Shown piece after piece: positions 1-9,592 of a stretch of DNA of 48,019 bases. Origin of the DNA: Bifidobacterium vespertilionis (lineage in GTDB: Bacteria; Actinomycetota; Actinomycetes; Actinomycetales; Bifidobacteriaceae); the NCBI RefSeq assembly GCF_008698145.1, contig NZ_RZNZ01000020.1, positions 1 to 48,019 on the forward strand. The letters run 5' to 3'. Under the pieces are notes generated by a model, which had not been told where the DNA came from, searched no databases, and was given only the letters and a program-made list of their open reading frames with translations. The position numbers and the translations under genes are program-made. Positions within the stretch are counted from its first letter, which is position 1. Each line of letters starts with the position of its first letter.

Positions 1-15
1 AATATTTCTTTGTTT

Positions 16-49
16 GGCCCGGAGGGTGTTTGCCCTCCGGGCCTTTTTT
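16..49 (+). terminator. Rho-independent terminator of an upstream gene
   Basis: An 11-bp perfect GC stem (16-26 with 33-43) closes a 6-nt loop and is followed directly by six T residues. This is a canonical intrinsic terminator reading rightward. It must serve a plus-strand gene lying left of the window. Confidence 0.9.
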
Positions 50-1000
50 GTTTTCCGCGGGTTGGGTTTGCCGGTGCGCGGGGTTGGGGTTCCTTCGACT
101 GCGCGCTGGCTGGCTCCGCCCGGGATGACGGGGAGGGGTTGTGTTGTCATCCTGAACGCGGTGAAGGGTCCTTAATTCCATGCACTGAGTGGCGGCCCGC
201 CATGTTGCGTGATCCGCTGGCAGACAGGAAAGCGCGAACGGCTTGCCGTCGGATTTTGCGGCTCGGTTCGACGCCCGGGCGTCCTGGGCGTAGCCGGCCG
301 CAACGTCATCCTGGGTGCACGCGAAGGATGCTTGCCTTTGTGCGCGGTGTTAAGGATCCTTCGACTCGCTCCGCTCGCTCAGGATGACGGGAGGGCTTGC
401 CCGTTTCAGGGCTCGGCGCCCGTGTTGAGGGCCGTGCGTCGGGAAAATTGCATCATAGTCCGTTTTCGTCGTCGGGATTTTTGCGTTTTTCGGCCGAAAC
501 TCCTTTGGATTATTGCATGGGATCACGGGACGCGACGGGCCGGACCACTTAAGGCGGCGGTCTGGCCCAGTCGGGCGCAATGGAGACGAAAGGATCCCTG
601 ACCTGGCTCACGGGTCTTCCCGGCCCCGCGATCGCGGAATCCGCCGGCAAACAGGAAAGCGCGAGCGACTTGCCGGCGGATCCCATAATTTGGGTTCGGC
701 GTTGAGGCAAACCGGGCGATGTCGGCCGCGGCGTCATTCCGGGCGGAGCACGCGGAGCCTTGACTTTGTGCGCGGTGTTAAGGATCCTTCGACTCCGCTG
801 CGGTGTCCGGCTGCGCCGGACCGTCGCCGCCTTGGCGGCGGCTCCCCTCGCCTACGGACAGCCAGCAGGGCTGTCCGCTTCACGGCTCGGTGCTCAGGAT
901 GACGGTAGAGACAACTGCGCTTTGCTCAGGATGACGGGAGGGACAAGTGAGCTGCGCACGGGATGACGTGGACGGTACGCCCGGCTTGACGGGGAAGGGC
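50..1000. repeat. Gene-free region with two diverged copies of a palindromic intergenic module
   Basis: I see no convincing gene here; reading frames are short, Arg-rich and lack ribosome binding sites. Positions 211-389 and 637-904 are two diverged copies of one module. Each starts with an inverted repeat of the form ATCCGCCGGCAA...TTGCCGGCGGAT around ACAGGAAAGCGCGA, passes through a GTCATCC arm and TTTGTGCGCGGTGTTAAGGATCCTTCGACT (given here in two parts: TTTGTGCGCGGTG then TTAAGGATCC), and ends in GCTCAGGATGACG. The second copy carries an expanded right arm with nested small hairpins. A further GTCATCCTGAACG arm starts near 150. The block at 425-630 has no recognisable content. Confidence 0.75.
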
Positions 1001-1012
1001 GTTGTATAAAAT
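986..1012 (+). promoter_or_regulatory. Candidate promoter of the GH31 gene
   Basis: TTGACG (986-991) and TAAAAT (1007-1012) form a -35/-10 pair with a slightly short 15-nt spacer, about 50 nt upstream of the GH31 start. A second AT-rich box, TATAAG, lies at 1028-1033. The call rests on sequence likeness only. Confidence 0.4.
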
Positions 1013-1065
1013 CGTGGTCAGACATCATATAAGGCGTAAGCCACGGATCGACAAAGGAGCGATAC

Positions 1066-3600
1066 ATGACCTATCGACCCAATCCCAAGGATTTCACACT
1101 GCAAGGAAATCCCATCATGCAGGCGGCGGGCGTCATTCAGGGGGATCGGTGGCGCATCGGTCTGATCACGGACTCATTGGTCCGCCTGGAATGGTCGGAT
1201 GACGGCGTGTTCGAGGACCGTCAGACGCAGGTCGTGATCAATCGCGATTTCGGCGCGGCACCCGCGTACCGCACGTGGGAGCGTGATGGATTGCTGGTCA
1301 TCGACACCGATGCGATCACACTGACCTACGATCGCAAGCCCTTCAGCAAGGAGGGGCTGAGCATCATCGTCAAGGGTGTGCGCGACAGCCAGCACAATAC
1401 GTGGCACTATGGCGACAACCCCGCGGGCAACCTCAAGGGCACCGCGCGCACGCTCGACGAGGCGGACGGCCGTATCCCGCTGGACGATGGCGTGATCTCG
1501 CGCGACGGCTGGGCGGTGCTGGACGATTCGACGTCGAATTTGATCGTGCAGACGGACGAGGCGAACGGCAAACCCAATCCGTTCGGCACATGGGTCACGC
1601 CGCGAAACACCTCCAACGGCACCACGATCGACCTGTATTTCTTCGGCTACGGCCGGCGCTATACCGATGCCGTCAGGGATTTCTACCGCCTCACCGGTCC
1701 TCAGCCGCTGCTGCCCCGATTCGCGCTGGGTAACTGGTGGAGCCGATACTATCCGTACACGCAGGACGAGTATCTGAAGCTGATGGATCGGTTCAAGGCC
1801 GAGGGCATCCCGTTCACCACGTCGGTGATCGACATGGACTGGCATCTGGTGGACGATGTGGATCCGAAGTACGGGTCCGGATGGACCGGGTACACGTGGA
1901 ACGGCAAGCTGTTCCCCGATCATGTGCGGTTCCTGGAGGATCTGCACGAGCGCGGGCTCAAGGCCACCCTGAACGTGCATCCGCGCGACGGCATCCGCGC
2001 CTTCGAGGAGCGCTACCCGCAGGTGGCCGAAGCGGTGGGTGTGGATCCCTCCACCGGCGAGAACATCGAGTTCGACCCGTCGGATCCGCGATTCATGGCC
2101 GCCTATCTGGACATGCACCACGGCCTTGAATCCGAAGGCGTGGACTTCTGGTGGCTGGACTGGCAGCAGGGTGGCGTCACCCGTCAGCCCGGCTTGGATC
2201 CGCTGTGGGGCCTGAACCACATGCACTACCTCGACTCCGGCCGCGACGGCCGGTGGCCCATGACCTTCTCCCGCTATGCGGGGCCCGGATCGCACCGCTA
2301 CCCCGTGGGCTTCTCCGGGGACACGATCGTCACATGGGAATCGCTCGCGTTCCAACCAGAATTCACCGCCACCGCGTCGAACATCGGCTACGGCTGGTGG
2401 AGCCATGACATCGGCGGGCATATGTTCGGCTACCGCGACGACGAACTTGAAGCCCGCTGGTACCAGCTCGGCGTGTTCAGCCCCATCAACCGCCTGCATT
2501 CCTCGAATTCCCCGTTCGCCGGCAAGGAGCCGTGGAACTTCCCGCCGGACGTCCGCCGGTCCATGACGGCGTCGTTGCGGCTGCGCCACGCGCTCATCCC
2601 GTACCTGCACAGCATGAACTACCGTGCGCACGAGCAGGGCCGTCCGATCGTGGAGCCCATGTACTGGCTCGCCCCGGACAATCCGGCCGCCTACGCCTAT
2701 CCGGACACGTACTGGTTCGGCAGCGAGCTGGTGGCCGCGCCCATCGTGCGGCCTATGGATCGGGCCGCGCAGCGAGGATCCGCGGATCTGTGGTTGCCGC
2801 AGGGGGAGTGGTTCGACCTGTTCGACGGTCGCCGATACACCGTGGCGCATGACGATGGCCGCAGGCTTGCCGTGTGGCGTGCCCTCGACCGCATCCCGGT
2901 GTTCGCCAAGGCCGGTGCGATCGTGCCGCTGCAGCAGATCGAAAGCGGCGCCGGCGTGAACGCGATCGGCAACCCCTCAGCGCTGGAACTGCTGGTCTTC
3001 CCCGGCGCGGATGGCGCGTTCATGATCCGTGAGGACAACGGCGCGTTCGGATCGGCCAGCGCGGACACCCGTGTGTCGTTCGCGTGGAACGGTGAGCGCA
3101 CCGACGGCGGGGATACAAGCGCGCTGACCATCCATGCGGTCGAGGGCGATGCGGCCGCCGTGCCCGCGCAGCGTGATTGGCGGGTCACGTTCCGTGGCGT
3201 TGCGCCGCTGGATGCCGGGTCGGTCAGCGTGCTGGCCAGCGGTGCGGGCGATGGAAGGACCGCGATGGCTATGCCGTGCACGCTGGAATACGACGAGGAC
3301 ACGCTCAGCCTGACGGTGGAGGTGTCCGGCATCCCCACGGGCGCCGATCTGCGGATCGAGGCGGCGGGATTGGCGATCGCCGACGATCCGGCCGTGCGCG
3401 ACGCGTACGATCTGATCCTCCATGCGCAGATGCGCTACTGGACCAAGGATGTGGCCTACCGGGAGATCCGGCGCGATGGCGTGCGTGCCCTCGCCGGCCT
3501 GCGCTCGTTGGACAGGAAGGCCGAAAACCCGCATGATTATTGGGTTTCCGAGATGCCGGAAGGCGTGATCGGCGCTTTGGAGGAGATCCTGACGCGCTGA
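1066..3600 (+). CDS. Glycoside hydrolase family 31 (alpha-glucosidase/alpha-xylosidase type)
   Basis: A retaining alpha-glycosidase of 844 residues without signal peptide, so it probably acts in the cytoplasm on imported oligosaccharides. The N-terminal beta-sandwich runs to about residue 200, followed by the (beta/alpha)8 barrel. The nucleophile motif is DFWWLDWQQGG with Asp365; this WLDWQQ form differs from the classical WIDMNE signature and is typical of one GH31 branch. The acid/base is probably Asp419 in GFSGDT, followed by WWSHDIGGH. The ATG at 1066 is preceded by AAAGGAGCGATAC, a strong ribosome binding site. The gene stands alone between repeat-rich gaps, with no transporter or regulator beside it. 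Family assignment is firm; whether the substrate is an alpha-glucoside, alpha-xyloside or alpha-galactoside cannot be read from sequence. Confidence 0.9.
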   Translation: MTYRPNPKDFTLQGNPIMQAAGVIQGDRWRIGLITDSLVRLEWSDDGVFEDRQTQVVINRDFGAAPAYRTWERDGLLVIDTDAITLTYDRKPFSKEGLSIIVKGVRDSQHNTWHYGDNPAGNLKGTARTLDEADGRIPLDDGVISRDGWAVLDDSTSNLIVQTDEANGKPNPFGTWVTPRNTSNGTTIDLYFFGYGRRYTDAVRDFYRLTGPQPLLPRFALGNWWSRYYPYTQDEYLKLMDRFKAEGIPFTTSVIDMDWHLVDDVDPKYGSGWTGYTWNGKLFPDHVRFLEDLHERGLKATLNVHPRDGIRAFEERYPQVAEAVGVDPSTGENIEFDPSDPRFMAAYLDMHHGLESEGVDFWWLDWQQGGVTRQPGLDPLWGLNHMHYLDSGRDGRWPMTFSRYAGPGSHRYPVGFSGDTIVTWESLAFQPEFTATASNIGYGWWSHDIGGHMFGYRDDELEARWYQLGVFSPINRLHSSNSPFAGKEPWNFPPDVRRSMTASLRLRHALIPYLHSMNYRAHEQGRPIVEPMYWLAPDNPAAYAYPDTYWFGSELVAAPIVRPMDRAAQRGSADLWLPQGEWFDLFDGRRYTVAHDDGRRLAVWRALDRIPVFAKAGAIVPLQQIESGAGVNAIGNPSALELLVFPGADGAFMIREDNGAFGSASADTRVSFAWNGERTDGGDTSALTIHAVEGDAAAVPAQRDWRVTFRGVAPLDAGSVSVLASGAGDGRTAMAMPCTLEYDEDTLSLTVEVSGIPTGADLRIEAAGLAIADDPAVRDAYDLILHAQMRYWTKDVAYREIRRDGVRALAGLRSLDRKAENPHDYWVSEMPEGVIGALEEILTR

Positions 3601-3635
3601 CGGAACGGTCGGCGGATAGCGGATGGATGGCTGAT

Positions 3636-3693
3636 GGATATACGCGCGCGTGAATTCACCTACAGGCCGAGTCGAATTCACGCGCCGTTATCC
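3636..3693. repeat. Inverted repeat downstream of the GH31 gene
   Basis: Left arm 3636-3657 and right arm 3674-3693 pair over about 20 positions (GGATA...GCGCGTGAATTC against GAATTCACGCGC...TATCC) around a 16-nt loop. GTGAATTCAC is itself a palindrome. It could terminate the GH31 transcript, but no T-run follows; it could also be an operator for the small ORF just downstream. Confidence 0.55.
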
Positions 3694-3757
3694 GTCCGCA
3701 TACAAGTCGGACACACCGATGGTCTAAACCAAGTAGTGAAAACGAAAGGAGATCATC

Positions 3758-3853
3758 ATGCAGGAGAACAACAGCCATCATTCCGATGCGCAGCACGATT
3801 CCGACAACGGATTCGACATGTACGTGTTCCTTGAGTACGGCATTGAGCGCTGA
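3758..3853 (+). CDS. Candidate 31-residue small protein
   Basis: A 31-codon frame with a near-perfect Shine-Dalgarno (AAAGGAG, 3745-3751) six bases before ATG. The peptide has a hydrophilic His/Asp/Asn-rich N-terminal half (MQENNSHHSDAQHDSDN) and an aromatic, acidic C-terminal half (GFDMYVFLEYGIER). That two-part form looks like leader plus core of a processed peptide, but no modification enzyme or peptidase lies nearby. No cysteines, no membrane segment and no family that I recognise. It sits in an otherwise gene-poor gap between the GH31 gene and the activase. The ribosome binding site is the main reason to take it seriously; it could also be a leader peptide or chance. Confidence 0.45.
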   Translation: MQENNSHHSDAQHDSDNGFDMYVFLEYGIER

Positions 3854-4040
3854 AGCATCGGACGCTGAACCAACATCCCGCCGTCCGTGAGTGGACGGAT
3901 AAGCCTGAACAACCTGCCGGCGACCGATCGCCGCGGGTTTGACATTTTTTTTCATTGGGCGTCGAGGGAGACGCCTGCGCGGCCGGTGCGTGATCGACAT
4001 GAATCATGGTTGAGGGGCCCGGCCCGCACATGCTTGAAAA

Positions 4041-4077
4041 CGTTGAAAGCCCGGCGTTTGGGGCCGGGCTTTCAACG
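4041..4077. terminator. 15-bp perfect hairpin between two small ORFs
   Basis: Arms 4041-4055 and 4063-4077 (CGTTGAAAGCCCGGC and its exact complement) close a 7-nt loop. No T-run follows, only a GAAAGAGAGAAG purine stretch. It may end the transcript of the 31-residue ORF or act as an attenuator or mRNA-stabilising hairpin before the 12-codon ORF. Confidence 0.55.
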
Positions 4078-4105
4078 GAAAGAGAGAAGAGAGGAAGATT
4101 CAATT

Positions 4106-4144
4106 ATGCGGGCCACTGACTTCGTGGCCGATGTCTTCATATAA
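4106..4144 (+). CDS. Candidate 12-codon leader ORF
   Basis: ATG at 4106 opens a 12-residue frame (MRATDFVADVFI) ending in TAA. A purine-rich GAGAGGAAG stretch precedes it by about 8 nt. It lies directly after a 15-bp perfect hairpin and about 260 nt before the activase gene. This is too short to call with confidence; it would fit a regulatory leader peptide or may be fortuitous. Confidence 0.2.
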   Translation: MRATDFVADVFI

Positions 4145-4405
4145 CCGCATGAACCTCAATGTTGTACGGGTGATTCCCTGAATAAATGCTGGGAGTTACG
4201 TACCTGACCAATTTCGCCAATGACGTGGCGGATGTTGGGTTAGGTGTTTTTTGTTGGCAAAATCACATGGGCCGATTCGTGGGCTGGGTGCGGCGCCGAC
4301 TACATTAGCTACTAGTGGGACGCCGGGCCCAAGGGTGGATGACGTCTGAAGACGCTGTGCTGCAGACCCATCGCCCACCCGGAAAATGGAATGATTGAGG
4401 TAAGA
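4145..4405. other. Upstream region of the activase gene
   Basis: This stretch holds no gene that I can support. It contains a small hairpin (CGCCA...TGGCG near 4216-4229) followed by a T-rich run, and a possible -10 (TACATT, 4301-4306). Near 4333-4380 the sequence is partly self-complementary (GGGTGGAT...ATCGCCCACCC). I could not match it to a known riboswitch class. Confidence 0.35.
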
Positions 4406-7400
4406 ATGGTTGAAACGACGGGAACCCTGCGCGTTGGGCTCGACATCGGCTCCACGACGGTCAAGGCCGTGGTGCTGGGCGAGTCCGACGATCTCAAGGA
4501 CGCGCTGTTCTCCGACTATCGCCGTCATCACGCCAACGTGCGTCAGGCCGTGGCCGGGCTGCTGGAGGACGTGAAGAAGTCGCTGGCGGACAAGGGCATG
4601 GAGAACCGACCCATCAGATTCGCCATCACCGGCTCCGGCGGTCTCGAGCTCGCCAACCAGCTCGGCTGCGAATTCATTCAGGAGGTCATCGCGGAAACCG
4701 ACGCGATCGACGCGCGCTACCCCGAGGCGGACGTGATCATCGAGCTCGGCGGCGAGGACGCCAAGATCACCTACCTCAAGCCCGTGCCGGAACAGCGCAT
4801 GAACGGCTCCTGCGCGGGCGGCACCGGTGCGTTCATCGATCAGATGGCCACGCTGCTCAACACCGATGCTTCGGGTCTGAACGATCTGGCCAAGCAGTAC
4901 AAGACGCTGTACCCCATCGCATCCCGATGCGGTGTGTTCGCCAAGTCGGATCTCCAGCCGCTCATCAACGACGGCGCGGACAAGGAGGATCTGGCCGCGT
5001 CCATCTTCCAGGCCGTGGCCACCCAGACCATCGCCGGTCTGGCTTGCGGACGTCCGGTCAAGGGCAACATCGTGTTTCTGGGCGGACCGCTGTTCTTTAT
5101 GTCCGAGCTGCGCGAGGCGTTCAAGCGCATCCTCGAAGGCAAGGTGGACAACTACATCGTCCCCGAGGACGCCCATCTGTACGTGGCGTACGGCGCCGCG
5201 CTGGAGGCCGGCGAGGCAGCCAAGGCCACCGTGGAGCGCACCGCCGGCGTGGAGGGCAACCCGCTGTCCGAGGATGTGAACGACCCGTTCGGCCCCGCGT
5301 TCTGCATGCTCGAGGATATGAAGGACGGGCTTGCCACCCTGAAGGTCAAGCGCCACGAAGCCGGCCAGCCTGCGCAGGGCGCACAGCCCAAGGCGGACGA
5401 CAACCCGCTGCACTTCTCCAACGGCGAATCCCAGACCCTGTCCGAGGTCGAATCGCAGGGTCACTTCGACCTGTCGACGCTGGACGGCGTGCTCGCCGCG
5501 CTCGACTCGCTCAAGAACCGTCCCAACACCGCCCGCACCATCCGTCCGCTGTTCCTCAACGACGCGGAGAAGCGCGAATTCGATGAGCGCCACGCCAAGC
5601 AGAAGATCGCCGTGGGCAACCTCGAAGGCGCGCACGGCCCTCACTTCCTGGGCATCGACGCCGGTTCCACCACCATCAAGGCCACGCTGATCAACGACGA
5701 CAAGACGATCGTGTGGTCCACCTACGCCACGCATAAGGAGAACCCGCTGCTGGCGGCCGCGGACATCGTGCGCAAGGTCACCGACGCCCTGCCCGAGGGG
5801 GCGTATGTGGCGCGCGCCTGCGCCACCGGTTACGGCGAGGGTCTGATCACCGCCGGCCTGCACATCGACGAGGGCGTGGTGGAGACCATGGCCCACTACC
5901 GCGCGGCCGAGGAGATCAGCCCCGGCGTCACCGCCGTGATCGACATCGGCGGCCAGGACATGAAGTACATGGACGTCAACGACGGCGTGATCGACTCGAT
6001 CTGCGTGAACGAGGCGTGCTCGTCCGGCTGCGGCTCATTCCTGCAGACCTTCGCGCAGTCCTTGGGCCTGACCATTCAGGAGTTCACGCAGGAGGCTCTC
6101 GCGTCCAAGGCCCCGGCGGATCTGGGCTCGCGATGCACGGTGTTCATGAACTCGTCCGTCAAGCAGGCGCAGAAGGAAGGCGCGGCCCCGGAGGACATCG
6201 CCGCCGGCCTGTGCTACTCCGTGGTGCGCAACGCCCTGTACAAGGTGATCAAGCTGCGCGACGCCAACGCGCTGGGCCCGGTCGTGGTGGTCCAGGGCGG
6301 CACGTTCCTCAACGACGCCGTGCTGCGCGCCTTCGAGCTGCTCACCGGTCGCGAGGTCACCCGACCGAACATCGCCGGTCTGATGGGCGCGTACGGCGCG
6401 GCCCTGACCGCCCGCATGCATTGCCCGGCCGAAACGTCCGAATCGGCCCACCCGGTGTCCACCATGCTCACCGGCGAGGCGCTGGACCATCTGAGCATGA
6501 CCACCACGCACGATGTGTGCAAGCTGTGCCAGAACCACTGCAAGCTCACCATCACCGAATTCGAGGACGGCACGCGCTACGTGACCGGCAACCGGTGCGA
6601 GCGCGGCGGCGACAAGACCAAGCAGCGCTCCGATCGTCCGAACCTGTACGACTTCAAGTACAAGCGCGCCTTCGCGTACCGTCGCCTGACCCCGGCCAAG
6701 GCCACGAGGGGGGACATCGGCATCCCGCGCGTGCTCAACATGTACGAGGACTACCCGTTCTGGTTCACGCTGCTCACCAATCTGGGCTTCCGCGTGATCA
6801 TCTCCGGCCGCTCCGACCACAAGCTGTTCGAGGAGGGCATGGACTCCATCGCCTCCGAGAACATCTGCTATCCGGCCAAGCTGGTCCATGGCCACATCCG
6901 CGATCTGATCGCCAAAGGCGTCAAGCGCATCTTCTACCCGTGCGTCTCCTACGAGCAGCAGCTCGTGCCGGACACGCAGAACCGCTACAACTGCCCGATC
7001 GTGGCCAACTACCCGGTGGTGATCGAGGCCAACATGCCCGAGCTGGCCGAGGAGGGCGTCACGTTCATGCGCCCGTACTTCAACCTCGCCAACAAGGAGA
7101 AGATGGTCGATCGCATCGTCGAGGTGTTCGGCGCGGACGGCGTGACCCGCGAGGAGGCCGAGCTGGCCGTTGCCGCGGCCTATCGCGAGGACACCGTGTT
7201 CAAGAACGACGTCAAGCAGGAAGGCCTGCGCGCGCTCGCCTACATGCAGGAGCATCACGTACGCGGCGTCGTGCTGGCCGGCCGCCCGTACCACATCGAC
7301 CCCGAGGTCAACCACGGCATCCCCGAGACAATCTGCGCGCTCGGCATGGCCGTGCTCTCCGAGGACTCCGTGTGCGAGTTGGATCCGCACAACATGCCCA

Positions 7401-9592
7401 AGATCACCGAATACCTCAACGACGACAAGGCCCAGCGCGCACTCGAGGCCAACCACGAGGCCGACGGCTTCCGCAAGACCGTGCCCACGTTCGACAAGGA
7501 CCACAAGATGCCGCTGCGCGTCTTCAATCAGTGGGCCTACCATTCGCGTCTGTACGAAGCCGCGCGCTTCGTGTCCGAATACCCGAACCTGCAGCTTGTG
7601 CAGCTGGTGAGCTTCGGCTGCGGCGTGGACGCCATCACCACCGATCAGGTGCAGGAGATTCTGGCGGACAAGGGCGATGTGTACACGCAGCTCAAGATCG
7701 ACGAGGTGTCCAATCTGGGCGCCGCGAAGATCCGCCTGCGCTCGCTCAAGGCGGCCATGGAGGAGCGCGATCGCAGGGACAGCCTCTCCCTGGGAGCCGG
7801 CGTCACGGCCCAACCCACCGTTGCGCCCACCAAGCAGGACGGCAACGGCGATGGCCGCGTGGCGGGCAAGACCACCGGCTGGGTGAAGACGTCCCGCGAG
7901 CCGTTCGATCAGGCGATTATCGACACGTCCGCCAAGCCGCGCCATCCGCTGGCCGGGCAGTTCGCGCCGGTCGATGCCGCGGGCGCGGGTGCGGCTGGTG
8001 TTTCGGGCGCATCCGCTGTTTCGGGCACGGCTTCGACCGCCGAATCCGTCAGCCTCGATCAGGCCAAGGCCACGATCGCCGAGCTGGCCGCGTTCGTGGC
8101 GAAGCACGATGTGTCCGAGACCTCCGGCATCGCGGTCGGCGCGTCCAAGATCGATGCGCAGGCCGGTTCCGGCTCGCAGGGCGGAACCGTGTCCCACGGC
8201 TGCCCGGCGTCCGATATGGACGCGGCCGGCGAATCCTCCAAGACCGAGCGCACGAGCATCAAGCGCGAGAGGACCTCCGCGGATGTGAAGCCGTCGCTGA
8301 GCAAGTACAAGACCCTGCACCCGTTCACCAAGGCGATGTCGCGCACATACACCGTGCTCGCCCCGCAGATGAGCCCGGTGCACTTCTCGCTGCTCAAGTC
8401 GGTGTTCACGTCCGGGCACTACAAGTTCGAACTGCTCACCCACGCCAGCCAGGAGGACATCGAAACCGGCGTCAAATACGTGAACAACGACGCCTGCTTC
8501 CCGGCCATCATCGTGGTGGGCCAGCTCATCAACGCCTTCCTCACCGGCAAGTACGATCCCCACCGCTGCGCGCTCGTGATCACACAGACCGGTGGCATGT
8601 GCCGAGCCACCAACTACCTCGCGCTGTTGCGCAAGGCGCTCGCCGACGCCGGCTACGACTACGTGCCGATCATCGCGCTGTCCGTGCAGGGCTTCAACGA
8701 CAACCCCGGCTTCTCCGCCACGCCGGCCCTCGCGCACCGCGCGGTCAAAGCGTTCTATCTGGGCGACATCCTCTCGCAGCTGCTGCTGCGCGTGCGCCCG
8801 TACGAAGTGGAGCCCGGGTCGGCGAACCGCCTGTACCGTCTGTGGGACACCATCACGCGCGAGACGATCGAGCACCACGGATGGTCGTCCACCTACGCGG
8901 CGCACTACCATCGCCCCGGATTCCTCACCTACGGCCATCTGATCCGCCGCATGACCGAGGCGTTCGATCAGCTGCCCCTGCGCGACATCCCGCGCAAGCC
9001 GCGCGTGGGCGTGGTGGGCGAGATCCTGGTCAAGTACCACCCCGACGCCAACAACCATGTGGTGGACCTGATTGAGGAGCAGGGCTGCGAGGCCGTGCTG
9101 CCGGGCATTTGCGACTTCATGCTCAACGGCATCTACTCGGCCGACTGGAACGAGGAGCACCTCGGCACCGGCGGCAACCTGAAGATGAACCATATGATCC
9201 GTCGCATCGCCGATATGTACCGCAAGCCGATGGTCAAGGCCTTCGAGCGCACCAACGGCAAGTTCGAGGTCCCGTGGCCCGTGGACAAGCTGCGCGACAA
9301 GGCGGCCACCGTCACGTCGATCGGCGTGCAGGCCGGCGAGGGCTGGCTGCTGACCGGCGAGATCGTGGAGCTGATCGAGACCGGCGCGCCGAACGTGGTG
9401 TGCGCGCAGCCGTTCGCCTGCCTGCCCAATCATGTGACCGGCCGAGGCATGTTCGGCAAGATCCGCCGCGTGTACCCGCAGGCCAACATCGTGTCGATCG
9501 ATTACGATCCGGGTGCCTCCGAAGCCAACCAGCTCAATAGACTGAAGCTGATGATTGCGGCTGCGAAGAAGAACCTCACGAAGGCGGATTGA
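4406..9592 (+). CDS. Giant acyl-CoA dehydratase activase (HgdC/BcrAD/BadFG family, DUF2229 fusion)
   Basis: A 1728-residue protein related to the ATP-dependent activators of 2-hydroxyacyl-CoA dehydratases. Two ASKHA ATPase domains occur in tandem: GLDIGSTT (residue 11 on) with the Fe-S loop SCAGGTGAF (Cys136) and SRCGVF (Cys175), then GIDAGSTT (416 on) with CSSGCGSF (Cys538, Cys542) and SRCTVF (Cys577). A cysteine cluster C705-x2-C708-x3-C712-x18-C731 follows, then a DUF2229-like region (about 771-1000), an Ala/Gly/Ser-rich linker (about 1126-1290) and a C-terminal dehydratase-subunit-like domain. I chose ATG 4406 because GAGG sits six bases upstream; ATG 4391 in the same frame has a weaker site. 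The protein should be cytoplasmic and oxygen-sensitive. No HgdA/HgdB partner is encoded nearby, so its client is unknown. Fused proteins of this layout are, as I recall, widespread in anaerobes with unproven roles. Confidence 0.9.
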   Translation: MVETTGTLRVGLDIGSTTVKAVVLGESDDLKDALFSDYRRHHANVRQAVAGLLEDVKKSLADKGMENRPIRFAITGSGGLELANQLGCEFIQEVIAETDAIDARYPEADVIIELGGEDAKITYLKPVPEQRMNGSCAGGTGAFIDQMATLLNTDASGLNDLAKQYKTLYPIASRCGVFAKSDLQPLINDGADKEDLAASIFQAVATQTIAGLACGRPVKGNIVFLGGPLFFMSELREAFKRILEGKVDNYIVPEDAHLYVAYGAALEAGEAAKATVERTAGVEGNPLSEDVNDPFGPAFCMLEDMKDGLATLKVKRHEAGQPAQGAQPKADDNPLHFSNGESQTLSEVESQGHFDLSTLDGVLAALDSLKNRPNTARTIRPLFLNDAEKREFDERHAKQKIAVGNLEGAHGPHFLGIDAGSTTIKATLINDDKTIVWSTYATHKENPLLAAADIVRKVTDALPEGAYVARACATGYGEGLITAGLHIDEGVVETMAHYRAAEEISPGVTAVIDIGGQDMKYMDVNDGVIDSICVNEACSSGCGSFLQTFAQSLGLTIQEFTQEALASKAPADLGSRCTVFMNSSVKQAQKEGAAPEDIAAGLCYSVVRNALYKVIKLRDANALGPVVVVQGGTFLNDAVLRAFELLTGREVTRPNIAGLMGAYGAALTARMHCPAETSESAHPVSTMLTGEALDHLSMTTTHDVCKLCQNHCKLTITEFEDGTRYVTGNRCERGGDKTKQRSDRPNLYDFKYKRAFAYRRLTPAKATRGDIGIPRVLNMYEDYPFWFTLLTNLGFRVIISGRSDHKLFEEGMDSIASENICYPAKLVHGHIRDLIAKGVKRIFYPCVSYEQQLVPDTQNRYNCPIVANYPVVIEANMPELAEEGVTFMRPYFNLANKEKMVDRIVEVFGADGVTREEAELAVAAAYREDTVFKNDVKQEGLRALAYMQEHHVRGVVLAGRPYHIDPEVNHGIPETICALGMAVLSEDSVCELDPHNMPKITEYLNDDKAQRALEANHEADGFRKTVPTFDKDHKMPLRVFNQWAYHSRLYEAARFVSEYPNLQLVQLVSFGCGVDAITTDQVQEILADKGDVYTQLKIDEVSNLGAAKIRLRSLKAAMEERDRRDSLSLGAGVTAQPTVAPTKQDGNGDGRVAGKTTGWVKTSREPFDQAIIDTSAKPRHPLAGQFAPVDAAGAGAAGVSGASAVSGTASTAESVSLDQAKATIAELAAFVAKHDVSETSGIAVGASKIDAQAGSGSQGGTVSHGCPASDMDAAGESSKTERTSIKRERTSADVKPSLSKYKTLHPFTKAMSRTYTVLAPQMSPVHFSLLKSVFTSGHYKFELLTHASQEDIETGVKYVNNDACFPAIIVVGQLINAFLTGKYDPHRCALVITQTGGMCRATNYLALLRKALADAGYDYVPIIALSVQGFNDNPGFSATPALAHRAVKAFYLGDILSQLLLRVRPYEVEPGSANRLYRLWDTITRETIEHHGWSSTYAAHYHRPGFLTYGHLIRRMTEAFDQLPLRDIPRKPRVGVVGEILVKYHPDANNHVVDLIEEQGCEAVLPGICDFMLNGIYSADWNEEHLGTGGNLKMNHMIRRIADMYRKPMVKAFERTNGKFEVPWPVDKLRDKAATVTSIGVQAGEGWLLTGEIVELIETGAPNVVCAQPFACLPNHVTGRGMFGKIRRVYPQANIVSIDYDPGASEANQLNRLKLMIAAAKKNLTKAD

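Noticed and set aside
3758..3853. Lasso-peptide precursor
   Set aside because: The Gly-to-Glu spacing in GFDMYVFLE would allow a ring, but the leader lacks the usual Thr before the core and no cyclase or protease gene is near.
4196..4400. Known riboswitch upstream of the activase
   Set aside because: Some self-complementarity is present, but I could not match a cobalamin, SAM, TPP or other conserved core.
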